Origin: Rhodococcus sp. H36-A4
GTDB lineage: Bacteria > Actinomycetota > Actinomycetes > Mycobacteriales > Mycobacteriaceae
Reading direction: 5' to 3'
Length of the DNA stretch: 64,000 nt
Assembly (NCBI RefSeq): GCF_027158005.1
Contig: NZ_JAPVLQ010000003.1
Span: 310,001 to 374,000 of the forward strand
In this document: positions 10,535 to 23,929 of the stretch, piece after piece
Layout of the letters: each line of letters begins with the position of its first letter
How positions within the stretch are numbered: the first letter of the stretch is position 1
Notes under the pieces: generated by a model
What the model was told of the DNA's origin: nothing
What the model saw: the letters and a program-made list of their open reading frames with translations, nothing else
The model's database searches: none
Position numbers and translations under genes: made by a program

Positions 10535-11008
10535 TCAAGTACGAAACCAGGCCTCGACCGAGTCGTCGAGTGCTTTGTCGATCCGCAAACGTGAAGTCTC
10601 CGAGAGGGTTTCCGGTAGCGCGTCGGACTCGAACCATTCCACTGCCAAGTTTTCGTCGTCGGCGACGTGCGCTTCGCCTCCAGTGCGCCGGGCCAGGAAC
10701 GTGAGGTCGAGGTACTGCGCTTGGTCGCCGTTCGGATAGGTGATCGGTCCGGTGACGTCGACGCTCGTCAACCGAATCAGTTCCGCATCTATCCCGGTCT
10801 CCTCACTGATCTCACGTAGCGCCGCGGGTCCGGGTTCCTCGCCGGGTTCGAGAATGCCCGACACCACTGCCCAGAGACCGTTGTCGCGTCGCCTCGTGAG
10901 GAGTATCCGGTCGTTTTCGTCCAGGACAACTGCGCTGACACCGGAGAGCCAGAGTGGTGCTGTACCCACTCGTCGTCGGAGCGAGAGGACGAACTCGGGT
11001 ACCGGCAC
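10535..11008 (-). CDS. NUDIX hydrolase
   Basis: Pyrophosphohydrolase, 157 residues. A full NUDIX box lies at residues 51-73 (begins GILEPGEE, ends REISEETGI), preceded by the antiparallel strand SAVVLDENDRILLTRR. The substrate cannot be inferred; similar short actinobacterial proteins are annotated as MutT-like or ADP-ribose-type. It is convergent with nrdF, with 1 bp separating its start region from the downstream end of the binding-protein gene. Confidence 0.9.
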   Translation of the reverse strand: MPVPEFVLSLRRRVGTAPLWLSGVSAVVLDENDRILLTRRRDNGLWAVVSGILEPGEEPGPAALREISEETGIDAELIRLTSVDVTGPITYPNGDQAQYLDLTFLARRTGGEAHVADDENLAVEWFESDALPETLSETSRLRIDKALDDSVEAWFRT

Positions 11009-11009
11009 C

Positions 11010-12092
11010 TCAAGAAGCGTATGCGTTGAGGGAGTTCTTCACGTCCGAAAGAATCGCCCGCGCGGCGACGATACCGCTCCCGGACCACACAGTGTCGTCT
11101 ACGGCGAACACTCGGCCGTCCTTCACCGATCCGAGCTCGAGCCACGGATCACTGCGCAGGACCTCGGTTCCGAACGATTCGCCCTCGTCACCGTCGAAGC
11201 GCACGTAGACGATGTCGCCTTCGGCCGCGAGCAGATCGTCGGGGGCGACGTCGACTTCACCATCACGTTGCGCAGGTGGGCGCTGAACGCCGATCTCGGC
11301 GAGTACCTGCCCGGCGAACGACGTCGTGGAATCGGTGACGATTGAATCGGGAAGGAAGCGCACTACAGATGCTTGGGTCTGGGCGGCATCGATGTCGCGG
11401 CCGGCCTGCTGCGCGTCGGCACTGAATCGGGCGAGTTCGTCGAATCCGGTCCCACCACGTCCGAGGGCGGCAGCCGATTGCAGGAACGTCCCCTTCCAAC
11501 CACCATCGGAGCTCGTGAAGACGGTGGGTGCGATATCGCTGAGGGCCGCGTAATTATCCCGGCCCAGTGAATCGGACCCGATGATGAGGTCGGGGGCGAG
11601 AGCGGCGACCGCGTCGATATCCGGGGCGCCGACAGGTCCGACGCTCGGAACTCTCGCTATGCCCGGTCCCAGATACAGTTCTTGGTCGCCGTCCCCACGG
11701 AAATAGGGGTCGAGCGACGACGCGCCGACGACTCGTTCCCAGACGCCCACCGCACAGCTGGCATCGAGCGAAGCTGCATCGAGCACCACGATGCGCATGG
11801 GATCGGACGGAACGTCGCTTATTCCTTCGCTGTGACCGACCGGTCGTACCGACCCTTCTATGCCGGTCGGATCGAGCGGAGCAGGCTTGGGGCACAGGCC
11901 GGCAGTCTTGCGGTCGTTGCCGACGACACCCGCGCCGGCAATGTTGGTCGTGCTCCGGACGATGGTCGACGCGTCGTCCGAGGACGAGGGGGGAGTGGAG
12001 CACCCGGCTGTGGACAGGGCGACGCCGATGGCCAGAATCAGCCCGGCGCGCGAAGTCGAGGTCACGGTCGACAGGCCTGAGGTAGTGGACAA
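11010..12092 (-). CDS. Siderophore-type ABC transporter substrate-binding lipoprotein (FecB-like)
   Basis: Cell-surface lipoprotein of the iron-siderophore/TroA binding family. A signal peptide ends in lipobox STAGC (Cys31 from the TTG start). The mature region has [17 protein letters not shown], then [12 protein letters not shown] and [21 protein letters not shown], the usual bilobal pattern. TTG at 12092 has AGGA upstream; GTG at 12065 is a reasonable alternative and still leaves the signal intact. No permease or ATPase lies beside it. In M. tuberculosis fecB (Rv3044) occupies the same place beside ctaD. No IdeR-type iron box was seen upstream. Confidence 0.85.
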   Translation of the reverse strand: MSTTSGLSTVTSTSRAGLILAIGVALSTAGCSTPPSSSDDASTIVRSTTNIAGAGVVGNDRKTAGLCPKPAPLDPTGIEGSVRPVGHSEGISDVPSDPMRIVVLDAASLDASCAVGVWERVVGASSLDPYFRGDGDQELYLGPGIARVPSVGPVGAPDIDAVAALAPDLIIGSDSLGRDNYAALSDIAPTVFTSSDGGWKGTFLQSAAALGRGGTGFDELARFSADAQQAGRDIDAAQTQASVVRFLPDSIVTDSTTSFAGQVLAEIGVQRPPAQRDGEVDVAPDDLLAAEGDIVYVRFDGDEGESFGTEVLRSDPWLELGSVKDGRVFAVDDTVWSGSGIVAARAILSDVKNSLNAYAS

Positions 12093-12333
12093 CTCGTGCG
12101 TTCCTAACGGGAGTGGGATGCGCTCACACCATATCGGTCCGCAGCCGTCGGCCACTTCACATGGTGGTGTGAGCGAGAATTGGTTTCGTTGTCCGGAGGG
12201 CTCGTACAATCGAATACGACACACGGTAGGACCGGTTCGGCGCTGCGCTGTGGGACGGTCTACGATTCGTGGAGCGCAAGACACCAGGACGTCGCCTCGT
12301 GGTTCGAGGTACGACGCGCATTCAGGAGGATCA

Positions 12334-16236
<3,903 letters not shown>

Positions 16237-16306
16237 CATCGGTAGAGGGTCCACTGGCTCACGACTGGACGTTTGTGCCGTTACCAGTCTGGCGGACACT
16301 CGATGG

Positions 16307-17140
16307 ATGTCCTGGATCGTCTCTGTGATCGCCCGTGCTCGCCTGATCCACCTCGGGCGAAGACTCGTAGCGCTCTACGTGGGTTTGTGTCTGTACGGAT
16401 TCTCGATGGCGCTGATGATCACTGCGGGTCTCGGACTCGATCCGTGGGATGTACTGCATCAAGGCCTGAGCCTGCACGTGCCACTGAGTTTCGGAGCGAT
16501 CACCGCAGCGACCGGAATTGCTGTGTTGCTCGCCTGGATTCCGTTGCGACAGAAGCCAGGACTGGGAACCATCAGCAATGTGGTGGTGATCGCGGTGGCA
16601 GTCGACCTGTCGATTCGATGGCTCCCGACTTTCGACGCGATCGCCGTGCGAGCGGCCATGATGGCGACCGGCATCGTTGTCAATGCGTTCGCGACGGCCC
16701 TGTACATCGGCGCGGGAATGGGACCCGGTCCACGGGACGGCCTGATGACCGGATTGGTCGCACGAACGGGGCTCTCGGTTCGCCTCGTCCGGACGTGTAT
16801 CGAGCTGACCGTCGTCGCAACCGGCTGGATGCTCGGAGGAACCGTAGGTATCGGAACCGTGCTGTACGCCTTGGGGATCGGGCCACTCGTTCAACTGTTC
16901 ATGCACTACCTGCCGTCGCTACGCAATACAAGGACTGTCGAACCGGTAAGGGAGATGGCCGATCCGGCGGGCAACGACGTCGTATCGGCGGGAACCCCGG
17001 TGGCGGTGGACGAGTCGAACACGGGAACGAATCTGCTTGCGGCCCAGGAAGGACAGGCCAGTTCGATGTCGGTCGGTCCACCCGAATGCACGATCAACAG
17101 CGAACTTGCATCACGGACGGGCTGCCCGTCGGGATCGTAG
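16307..17140 (+). CDS. YczE-like integral membrane protein
   Basis: 277 residues with about five to six hydrophobic helices. The family-type segment AGLGLDPWDVLHQG lies near residue 40 and MGPGPRDGLMTGL near 140. Function is unknown; members are often near regulators or transporters. Membrane helices stop near residue 200 (LFMHYLPSLRN). The last 70 or so residues are polar and lie on the strand opposite the end of glgX, overlapping it by 235 bp, so part of the tail may exist only because that frame stays open. Confidence 0.75.
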   Translation: MSWIVSVIARARLIHLGRRLVALYVGLCLYGFSMALMITAGLGLDPWDVLHQGLSLHVPLSFGAITAATGIAVLLAWIPLRQKPGLGTISNVVVIAVAVDLSIRWLPTFDAIAVRAAMMATGIVVNAFATALYIGAGMGPGPRDGLMTGLVARTGLSVRLVRTCIELTVVATGWMLGGTVGIGTVLYALGIGPLVQLFMHYLPSLRNTRTVEPVREMADPAGNDVVSAGTPVAVDESNTGTNLLAAQEGQASSMSVGPPECTINSELASRTGCPSGS

Positions 17141-19044
17141 GACCGAACGTCTGCGCCGTCTACCCACGCTTGCAACGTGCGCACCGAGTCGTCGTTCCAC
17201 GAGTGTGAGGTCAGCTCGGCGCCATCAGCACCGAACCAGACCAGATCCGGCCGGCCCGACGGAGTGTCACGGCCTGTGAAGAATTCCTGTTGACGCAGTG
17301 ATGGAGCGCTGCGACGGATTCGGAGGAGTCTGGCGACGAAGGCGATCAGGTCGTCGTCGACGTGGGACCAGTCGAGCGCCCACGATTGGGCAGCGGGTGC
17401 ATCGGTGGGAACGCAGTAGGCATTGTTGTTGCCGAACTGGGTGTGGCCGAGCTCGTCACCTGCGAGGAGCATCGGAGTGCCGGTCGAGAGCGTCAGCGTG
17501 GCAAGGAGTGCGCGGACATGACGGCCGCGTTCGGCCAGGATGGCGGGGTCGTCGGTTGGACCCTCCGTTCCGTGATCGACGGAGTAGTTGTTGTCGGTCC
17601 CGTCGCGATTGTCTTCACCGTTCGCCTCGTTGTGTTTGGTTGCGTAAGAGACGAGATCGGCGATGGTGAAGCCGTCGTGTGCCGTCACGAAGTTGATCGA
17701 TGCCCAAGGCTTGCGTGAACCCCCGCCGTAAATGTCTTCCGAACCTGCCATGCGGGAGGCGAGTTCGCGAACACCAGTGTGTCCAGCCCAGAATCGGCGC
17801 ACGGTGTCGCGGTATCGATCGTTCCATTCTGACCACAGACTTTCGAAACTGCCGACTTGGTACCCCGCGCCGGTCGCGTCCCATGGCTCGGCGATCAGCT
17901 TCGTCCGCGACAGAACCGGATCGGTCGTGATCGCAGTCAGCAGCGGAGCACGTGGATCGAATCGCCAGCCTCCTGGCCGGCCGAGGGTGCTGGCGAGGTC
18001 GAACCTGAATCCGTCGACACCCATCTCGGTGACCCAATATCGAAGGCTGTCGCACACCATCCGAACCACGGCAGGTGACGCCGCGTCGAGCGTGTTGCCG
18101 CACCCGGTGAGGTCGACGTCGTAGCCACGGCCGTCCAACAAGTAGTAGCCGGGGGCATCGAGCCCACGCCAGCTGATCGAGGGGCCGTCGACCCCGGATT
18201 CGCAGGTGTGGTTGTAGACGACGTCGAGGACGACCTCGATTCCGACAGAATGAAGTGCTCGCACCATTGCCCTGAACTCGTCGATCTCGGCTCCCGGTAC
18301 CGCTGCGAAACGGGGGTCGGGTGCGAAGTAGGCGCCGGTCGAGTAGCCCCAATGATTGCGCTTGCCGCGGGCGCGCACACCTGGTTCGGTGAGCATCGCC
18401 TGGACCGGGAGCAATTCGATGGTGGTCACACCGAGGCGGGTCAGATGTTCGAGCACTGCGGGTGCGGTGAGTCCGAGATACGTCCCACGGTGTGCCGCGG
18501 GAACGGCCGGGTTTCTTGCTGTGTAGGAACCGACGTGCATCTCGTAGATCACGGTGCGATCCCAGGGGACGGCCGGAGCAGAACCTGTGTCGACAGCGGA
18601 TCGCCCGGTGATGACGGAAAGTGGGATCGACCCCAGTGAATCGATGGTGCTGGGGTGTCCGAACGGATCCTCGTCGTAAGGCAGTAGGGCCTGAGCCGAT
18701 CCAAGGCTTCCGGTGATCCGACGGGCGGCGGGATCGATCAGAATCTTGTGCGCATTGAAGCGGCGTCCGGTGGCGGGATCCCAGCGTCCGTGTACCCGGT
18801 ACCCATACCTTTGTCCCGGTCCGACGTCCGGAACGATGCCATGCCAGATCCCGAAGGTGCGGCTGCGTAGTTCGACCCTTCGCTCGGCTCCATCCGGATC
18901 GATCAGACATACCTCGATGCCGTCCGAGTCGGGGGAGTGGACTGCAAATTGCGTACCACCCGCGTAGGCAGTTGCCCCGAGGGGTAGCGGCGATCCTGGC
19001 GGCGGGGTCTCTTCGCGCCAGGCGAGATGAAGGTTGGACGACAC
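16906..19044 (-). CDS. glgX: Glycogen debranching enzyme GlgX
   Basis: Isoamylase-type GH13 hydrolase that removes alpha-1,6 branches from glycogen or other alpha-glucans. The 712-residue product has an N-terminal CBM48-like domain (to about 150). Catalytic residues are Asp349 (FRFDLAS), Glu386 (LIAEPWD) and Asp457 (TAHDGFT). The Asn-rich segment DNRDGTDNNYS is typical of GlgX. GTG at 19044 follows AGGA; the open frame continues 5' beyond it but overlaps the divergent ABC gene. The branching enzyme and GT4 at 26-29 kb act on the same kind of polymer. Confidence 0.93.
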   Translation of the reverse strand: MSSNLHLAWREETPPPGSPLPLGATAYAGGTQFAVHSPDSDGIEVCLIDPDGAERRVELRSRTFGIWHGIVPDVGPGQRYGYRVHGRWDPATGRRFNAHKILIDPAARRITGSLGSAQALLPYDEDPFGHPSTIDSLGSIPLSVITGRSAVDTGSAPAVPWDRTVIYEMHVGSYTARNPAVPAAHRGTYLGLTAPAVLEHLTRLGVTTIELLPVQAMLTEPGVRARGKRNHWGYSTGAYFAPDPRFAAVPGAEIDEFRAMVRALHSVGIEVVLDVVYNHTCESGVDGPSISWRGLDAPGYYLLDGRGYDVDLTGCGNTLDAASPAVVRMVCDSLRYWVTEMGVDGFRFDLASTLGRPGGWRFDPRAPLLTAITTDPVLSRTKLIAEPWDATGAGYQVGSFESLWSEWNDRYRDTVRRFWAGHTGVRELASRMAGSEDIYGGGSRKPWASINFVTAHDGFTIADLVSYATKHNEANGEDNRDGTDNNYSVDHGTEGPTDDPAILAERGRHVRALLATLTLSTGTPMLLAGDELGHTQFGNNNAYCVPTDAPAAQSWALDWSHVDDDLIAFVARLLRIRRSAPSLRQQEFFTGRDTPSGRPDLVWFGADGAELTSHSWNDDSVRTLQAWVDGADVRSYDPDGQPVRDASSLLIVHSGGPTDIELACPSWAASRFVPVFDSSTATGVPADTTSLPAGSAISLTGSTVLVLRSDGR

Positions 19045-19095
19045 GCCTGCAGATCCTGCCGTGAAAGCCCGACGAATGTGGGACAAGATAGACAC

Positions 19096-19917
19096 GTGTC
19101 TGAACCGGATCCCGATTTGCTCATCGATTTCAACAACGTTCTCATCAAGCGGGGCGGGGTAACGCTCGTCGGTCCCGTCACCTGGCAGGTAGAACTCGAC
19201 GAACGATGGGTCGTACTCGGGCCCAACGGGGCCGGCAAGACCTCGCTCCTGCGCATTGCGGCCGCTGAGGTGCACCCGACCTCGGGATCGGCTCACGTTC
19301 TCGGTGAAGTGATGGGGAAGGTCGATGTCGCCGAACTGAAAACTCGAATCGGCCTTTCGTCGTCCGCGTTGGCACACCGGATTCCGGCAGACGAAACGGT
19401 GATCGACCTCGTGGTCTCGGCCGGGTACAGCGTGCTCGGCCGCTGGCGTGAGCGATACGACGAGATGGATACCGAGCGGGCAGTGGAAATGTTGGAAAGC
19501 CTCGGCGCCGAGCATCTGGCTGATCGCACCTACGGCACGCTGTCCGAGGGCGAACGCAAGCGGGTGCTCATCGCACGAGCACTGATGACCGATCCGGAGC
19601 TGCTGCTACTCGACGAGCCGGCGGCAGGGCTCGATCTGGGCGGCCGCGAGGAACTCGTCGCACGGTTGGCGGACCTGGCGGCAGATCCGGACGCGCCGGC
19701 AACCGTCCTCATCACCCACCACGTCGAGGAAATACCACCTGGCTTCAGTCACGCACTGCTGCTCAAAGAAGGTGGAGTCGTTGCTCAGGGGCTTCTCGAG
19801 GACGTCATCACCGCGGAGAATCTGACCGAGGCGTTCAGCCAGTCGATTGCGCTCGATCGAGTCGACGGTCGATTCTTCGCCCGTCGAGCCCGCACGCCCG
19901 GCCAGCATCGCCGCTGA
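19096..19917 (+). CDS. ABC transporter ATP-binding protein (orphan)
   Basis: Single ATPase domain of 273 residues: Walker A GPNGAGKT (42-49), signature LSEGE (149-153), Walker B LLLLDEP (169-175), then a D-loop Asp and LITHH switch His. No permease is adjacent; the next gene is a NUDIX hydrolase. A similar lone ATPase (Rv3041c) sits at this point in M. tuberculosis. Sequence features are closest to iron-complex or ModF-like ATPases, but the partner and substrate are unknown. GTG at 19096 is 52 bp from the divergent glgX start. Confidence 0.88.
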   Translation: MSEPDPDLLIDFNNVLIKRGGVTLVGPVTWQVELDERWVVLGPNGAGKTSLLRIAAAEVHPTSGSAHVLGEVMGKVDVAELKTRIGLSSSALAHRIPADETVIDLVVSAGYSVLGRWRERYDEMDTERAVEMLESLGAEHLADRTYGTLSEGERKRVLIARALMTDPELLLLDEPAAGLDLGGREELVARLADLAADPDAPATVLITHHVEEIPPGFSHALLLKEGGVVAQGLLEDVITAENLTEAFSQSIALDRVDGRFFARRARTPGQHRR

Positions 19918-19952
19918 AGGCGGCAGGTTCGGTGCCGGGTAGGTTCTCGAAC

Positions 19953-20774
19953 ATGACATCAACTGGTGTGTCGGTGCCCGAGCAAGTCCCCGTCCGCGAC
20001 GCGTCGACCGTCATCTTGGTTCGAGATGGTGCCCTCGGTATCGAGGTGTTTCTGCTCGAACGCGTCGGTGGAATGGCCTTCGCCGGCGGCATGACCGTCT
20101 TTCCGGGTGGTGGCGTCGACTTGTCCGACGCGGACGCCGACGTGGCGTGGTCCGGCCCCGGGCCGGCATGGTGGGGGGAAAAGTTCGGTGTCGACGAGCG
20201 CAAAGCGACAGCGCTCGTGTGCGCTGCAGCGCGCGAAACTTTCGAGGAATGCGGAGTTCTTCTCGCAGGCCCTACGCCGGACTCGACCGTTGCCGATACC
20301 AGTTGTTTCGCAGAAGATCGTGGCAAGTTGGAGCGGCGGGAGCAGACGTTCGGCCAGTTTCTCACACGCAACGGGCTCGTTCTGCGAGCCGATCTGCTGC
20401 GGCCGTGGTCGAATTGGATCACTCCGATCGGAGAGAAGCGTCGCTACGACACGAGATTCTTCGTGGCAGTGCTTCCGGATGGCCAGGAGGCAGACGGAGC
20501 GACCAGTGAAGCGGCATCGGTTGGATGGCGTTCGTCGACGGCGGCGTTGGCGGACTGGCGTCGCGGAGAGACGATCTTGTTGCCCCCGACGTGGAGCCAG
20601 CTGTCAGGACTCGAAGGCTTCGATTCGATCGCCGATATTCTCGACGCGTCGCCCGATATTGCGCCGATCCAACCCGATTTGCATCGTGTCGACGGAAAGA
20701 TTCGGGTGGATTTCCCAGGCCAGGACGGGTACTACGCGGACAGCGCGCATCCATGGTCGGGTAGAAAACCCTAG
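19953..20774 (+). CDS. NUDIX domain protein (NUDT7/19-like)
   Basis: 273 residues from ATG 19953; an ATG at 19932 would add seven. The N-terminal part has ASTVILVRDGALGIEVFLLE followed by FPGGGVDLSD. An expanded NUDIX box AAARETFEECGVLL appears after an insertion of about 30 residues, typical of NUDT7/NUDT19-type proteins that act on CoA derivatives. The substrate is inferred by family only, but the adjacent enoyl-CoA hydratase gene fits CoA chemistry. Counterpart of Rv3040c by position. Confidence 0.82.
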   Translation: MTSTGVSVPEQVPVRDASTVILVRDGALGIEVFLLERVGGMAFAGGMTVFPGGGVDLSDADADVAWSGPGPAWWGEKFGVDERKATALVCAAARETFEECGVLLAGPTPDSTVADTSCFAEDRGKLERREQTFGQFLTRNGLVLRADLLRPWSNWITPIGEKRRYDTRFFVAVLPDGQEADGATSEAASVGWRSSTAALADWRRGETILLPPTWSQLSGLEGFDSIADILDASPDIAPIQPDLHRVDGKIRVDFPGQDGYYADSAHPWSGRKP

Positions 20775-20834
20775 GTCGGTCGCGTCGCCTACCCCTGAGT
20801 TCGCAGACCGATCGCACAGGTAGCGTGTGTTCCC

Positions 20835-21614
20835 ATGGCTGAGTTCGTAACTTTAGAGGTCGAAGACGGTATCGGAACCATTCGGTTGGCTCGTCCACCC
20901 ATGAATGCGTTGAATCGGCAGGTCCAGGAGGAACTGCGGGCAGCGGCCCGTGCGGCGACCGTCGATTCTTCGGTCAAGGCGGTAATTGTGTACGGCGGCG
21001 AGAAGGTCTTCGCGGCCGGTGCGGACATCAAAGAGATGGCAACGCTCACCTTCGGTCAGATGAGCGACATCGCCGGTGATCTGCAGTCGGCAATCGGGTC
21101 CTTGGCCGACATTCCCAAACCGGTCGTCGCCGCGGTCACCGGATACGCACTCGGTGGGGGACTCGAGGTAGCGCTGAGCGCGGACCGCCGAGTAATCGGA
21201 GACAACGTCAAACTGGGTGTGCCGGAAGTGCTTCTCGGCGTCATCCCCGGCGGCGGTGGCACACAGCGTCTCGCCCGCCTGATCGGGCCGAGCAAGGCCA
21301 AGGACCTCGTGTTCACGGGCCGTTTCGTCGGTGCGGAGGAAGCGCTGCGGATCGGTCTCGTCGACGAGGTCGTGGCCCCGGACGAGGTGTACAACGCGGC
21401 GCGAAAGTGGGCTTCCCAATTCGTCGGAGGCGCGTCCAGGGCGTTGGCAGCTGCCAAAGCGTCGATCGACCAGGGGCTCGACGCGGACTTGAACACTGGC
21501 TTGAAGATCGAGGCCGGCCAGTTCGCATCCCTCTTCGCCACGGCCGATCGCACGATCGGGATGGAATCTTTCATCGCGAACGGACCTGGCAAAGCCGAGT
21601 TCACCGGCGAGTGA
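20835..21614 (+). CDS. Enoyl-CoA hydratase/isomerase family protein
   Basis: Crotonase-fold enzyme, 259 residues, expected to hydrate enoyl-CoA in fatty-acid breakdown. Features are the oxyanion-hole segment KVFAAGADIKEM, the second oxyanion loop GYALGGGLEVAL, and the acidic segment GVPEVLLGVIPGGGGTQRL with a candidate catalytic Glu. Length is normal. ATG at 20835. It occupies the echA17 (Rv3039c) position of the mycobacterial map. The exact substrate cannot be read. Confidence 0.92.
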   Translation: MAEFVTLEVEDGIGTIRLARPPMNALNRQVQEELRAAARAATVDSSVKAVIVYGGEKVFAAGADIKEMATLTFGQMSDIAGDLQSAIGSLADIPKPVVAAVTGYALGGGLEVALSADRRVIGDNVKLGVPEVLLGVIPGGGGTQRLARLIGPSKAKDLVFTGRFVGAEEALRIGLVDEVVAPDEVYNAARKWASQFVGGASRALAAAKASIDQGLDADLNTGLKIEAGQFASLFATADRTIGMESFIANGPGKAEFTGE

Positions 21615-21630
21615 AAAGATACAAGAAACT

Positions 21631-21644
21631 AGAACTTGTTCATT
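21631..21644. promoter_or_regulatory. KstR-like palindrome upstream of methyltransferase gene
   Basis: TAGAACTTGTTCAT matches 13 of 14 positions of the KstR pattern TnnAACnnGTTnnA as I recall it (the last base is T instead of A). KstR is the cholesterol/lipid TetR regulator of mycobacteria and rhodococci. The site sits just upstream of a possible -10 (TAGTAG at 21656-21661) and 26 bp from the next ATG. It may be chance, since the core is only GAAC-TT-GTTC. Confidence 0.3.
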
Positions 21645-21669
21645 TCCTACCGGATAGTAGGCTGCCCTC

Positions 21670-22716
21670 ATGACTGCAAGCCCCCACGACGGCAAAGATT
21701 CGTCGACCGGCAGCGCTGACACCAGCCTGCGAGCCGTCCCCGACGCTTCGAGCGACCCGACGCCCAACCCACATGCCACCGCCGAGCAGGTGGAGGCGGC
21801 ACGGTCCGATACCAAGCTCGCCCAGGTGCTCTACCACGACTGGGAAGCCGAAACGTACGACGACAAATGGTCGATCTCGTACGACGAGCGTTGCATCGAC
21901 TACGCGCGCGGCCGATTCGATCAGGCTGTCAGTGGGCAAGCCGGCGCGCAGGAGGCACTGCCGTACGGACGAGCACTCGAACTCGGCTGTGGCACCGGCT
22001 TCTTCCTGCTCAACCTGATGCAGGCCGGTGTTGCCGAGAAGGGCTCGGTGACGGACCTGTCTCCCGGGATGGTCAAGGTTGCGTTGCGCAACGCAGGCCA
22101 TCTGAATCTAGACGTCGATGGTCGGGTCGCCGATGCCGAGACGATTCCGTACGAAGACAACACGTTCGATCTGGTCGTCGGCCACGCAGTTCTGCACCAC
22201 ATCCCCGACGTCGAACAGTCGCTTCGTGAGGTATTGCGAGTGCTCAAGCCGGGTGGACGTTTCGTGTTCGCCGGTGAACCCACAACCGTCGGCAACTTCT
22301 ACGCCCGCTGGCTCGGCCGGCTGACGTGGGAGGCGACCACTCGCACAACCAAGCTGCCGTTCCTGAGCAGTTGGCGCAAGCCGCAGGAGGAGCTCGACGA
22401 GTCGTCCCGCGCGGCGGCGCTCGAGGCAATTGTCGATCTGCATACATTCGATCCCACGGATCTCGAGAACGTTGCGGTGTCGGCAGGCGCCGTCGAGGTC
22501 CAGGCTCGGACCGAAGAATTTGCAGCTGCTCTGCTCGGCTGGCCGGTCCGCACTTTCGAGGCCGCCGTGCCTGCAGACAAGCTCGGCTGGAATTGGGCCA
22601 AGTTCGCGTTCGGTAGCTGGAAGACACTGAGCTGGCTCGATGAGAAGGTTCTCACGCACGTCGTCCCGCGTGGATACTTCTACAACGTGATGATTACCGG
22701 AGTGAAGTCGGACTGA
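21670..22716 (+). CDS. Class I SAM-dependent methyltransferase
   Basis: 348 residues. The Rossmann-type SAM site is ALELGCGTGFFLL (motif I), followed by VTDLSPGMV and the LVVGHAVLHHIPD catalytic-face motif. The first 45 residues are low complexity and probably flexible. The C-terminal 120 residues are an extra domain ending in a hydrophobic RGYFYNVMITG. By position it corresponds to Rv3038c of M. tuberculosis, part of the set of genes around Rv3030-Rv3037c discussed for methylglucose lipopolysaccharide. The methyl acceptor is unknown. Confidence 0.85.
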   Translation: MTASPHDGKDSSTGSADTSLRAVPDASSDPTPNPHATAEQVEAARSDTKLAQVLYHDWEAETYDDKWSISYDERCIDYARGRFDQAVSGQAGAQEALPYGRALELGCGTGFFLLNLMQAGVAEKGSVTDLSPGMVKVALRNAGHLNLDVDGRVADAETIPYEDNTFDLVVGHAVLHHIPDVEQSLREVLRVLKPGGRFVFAGEPTTVGNFYARWLGRLTWEATTRTTKLPFLSSWRKPQEELDESSRAAALEAIVDLHTFDPTDLENVAVSAGAVEVQARTEEFAAALLGWPVRTFEAAVPADKLGWNWAKFAFGSWKTLSWLDEKVLTHVVPRGYFYNVMITGVKSD

Positions 22717-22741
22717 TCCAGCGTTCACCCCGGTACTGCAC

Positions 22742-23929
22742 ATGGCTTATCTTTTCGGCAACGCCGACATCGACTATCTCCTCAGCGATGTCGGCGTCGC
22801 TGCGCTGGCGGATGTCGACCGTTATGCGTTGACATCCGCGTCGATGTTGGCCGACATCGGGGCGATCAGGTCGGCGCACGCCGATCATGTCGCAGCTCTC
22901 GTGGAAACGGTCACGCTTCGTCGTCGTGCTCGCGTGAAGTTGACCGATGCCGACCGGTGGTTGTTGACCGACGATGCCGTTCAACAGGCGACACCGTCAC
23001 TTGTCGCCGATCGTAGGGCCGGCCGGTTGGCAGGTCGAGCAGTGCACGATGTGACGTGTTCCATCGGCACCGAATTGGCCTCCTTGACCGGTGCCGGCAA
23101 CGACACGGTGATCGGCAGCGATCTGGATCCGACGCGGCTGCGGATGGCCGCGCACAACGTGCCTGGCGCGGCTCTGCTGCGCGCGAACGCCTTGACCCCG
23201 ACCACGAGGGGGACGGTGATCCTTGCCGATCCAGGACGCCGCAGCGGTGGGAGACGAACACTCGATCCCGCGGCACTCGAACCTCCGCTCCCGGCGCTTC
23301 TCGACGCGTATGCCGGGCGCGATCTGGTCGTCAAATGTGCACCCGGTTTGGATTTCGACCGACTGGACTTCGCCGGCGAGATCGAGGTGACATCACTGGA
23401 TTCCGGGGTCCGAGAGGCATGTCTGTGGTCGCCCGGTCTCACGCGGCCCGACGTACGTAGACGCGCGTCGGTTCTCTCCTCGACTGGATCGTCTTACGAG
23501 ATCACCGACGCAGAGCCCGATGACATCGAGGTCAAAGCTCCTGGGGCGTGGATCGTCGACCCCGACGGCGCGGTCGTCCGCGCCGGTTTGGTTCGGAATT
23601 ACGCGGCCAGACACGGACTGTGGCAACTCGATCCCCGAATTGCGTACCTCACCGGAGATTCGGTGCCGGACGGTGTCAACGGATTTCGAATTCTCGAGCG
23701 AATCAAGTACTCGGAGAAGACGTTGCGCCAAGCTCTGACTGCTCACGATTGTGGAGCTGTCGAGATTCTCGTGCGCGGCGTGGACGTCGACCCGGCCCTA
23801 TTGCGACCCAAACTCAAGCTGCGAGGGGAGACCGCCTTGTCGGTGATCATCACCCGAGTCGAGCGTGCGGGGGTCGCGTTCATCTGCGAGGCACGCAGAC
23901 CGGGCGCGACGGTCAGGACGCGTAGGTGA
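22742..23929 (+). CDS. THUMP-like class I SAM-dependent methyltransferase
   Basis: 395 residues. The middle has a SAM-binding pattern VHDVTCSIGTELASL followed by IGSDLDPTRLRMA and ILADPGRR. The C-terminal 75 residues (from KTLRQALTAHDCGAVEILV) match the THUMP-like domain seen in a family of uncharacterised actinobacterial methyltransferases. RNA methylation is suggested by that domain, while the neighbourhood suggests polysaccharide methylation (Rv3037c position); the two cannot be separated here. It overlaps the convergent propeller gene by 17 bp. Confidence 0.78.
   Translation: MAYLFGNADIDYLLSDVGVAALADVDRYALTSASMLADIGAIRSAHADHVAALVETVTLRRRARVKLTDADRWLLTDDAVQQATPSLVADRRAGRLAGRAVHDVTCSIGTELASLTGAGNDTVIGSDLDPTRLRMAAHNVPGAALLRANALTPTTRGTVILADPGRRSGGRRTLDPAALEPPLPALLDAYAGRDLVVKCAPGLDFDRLDFAGEIEVTSLDSGVREACLWSPGLTRPDVRRRASVLSSTGSSYEITDAEPDDIEVKAPGAWIVDPDGAVVRAGLVRNYAARHGLWQLDPRIAYLTGDSVPDGVNGFRILERIKYSEKTLRQALTAHDCGAVEILVRGVDVDPALLRPKLKLRGETALSVIITRVERAGVAFICEARRPGATVRTRR

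Noticed and set aside
12093..12333. Looked for an IdeR-type iron box in the FecB-like/ctaD divergent region.
   Set aside because: No sequence close to the TTAGGTTAGGCTAACCTAA pattern is visible.
17615..18910. Long second minus-strand frame within glgX, and similar long antisense frames over serB, ligA, gatA, gatB and nrdE.
   Set aside because: Arg/Pro/His-rich low-quality translations in shadow of well-identified genes.
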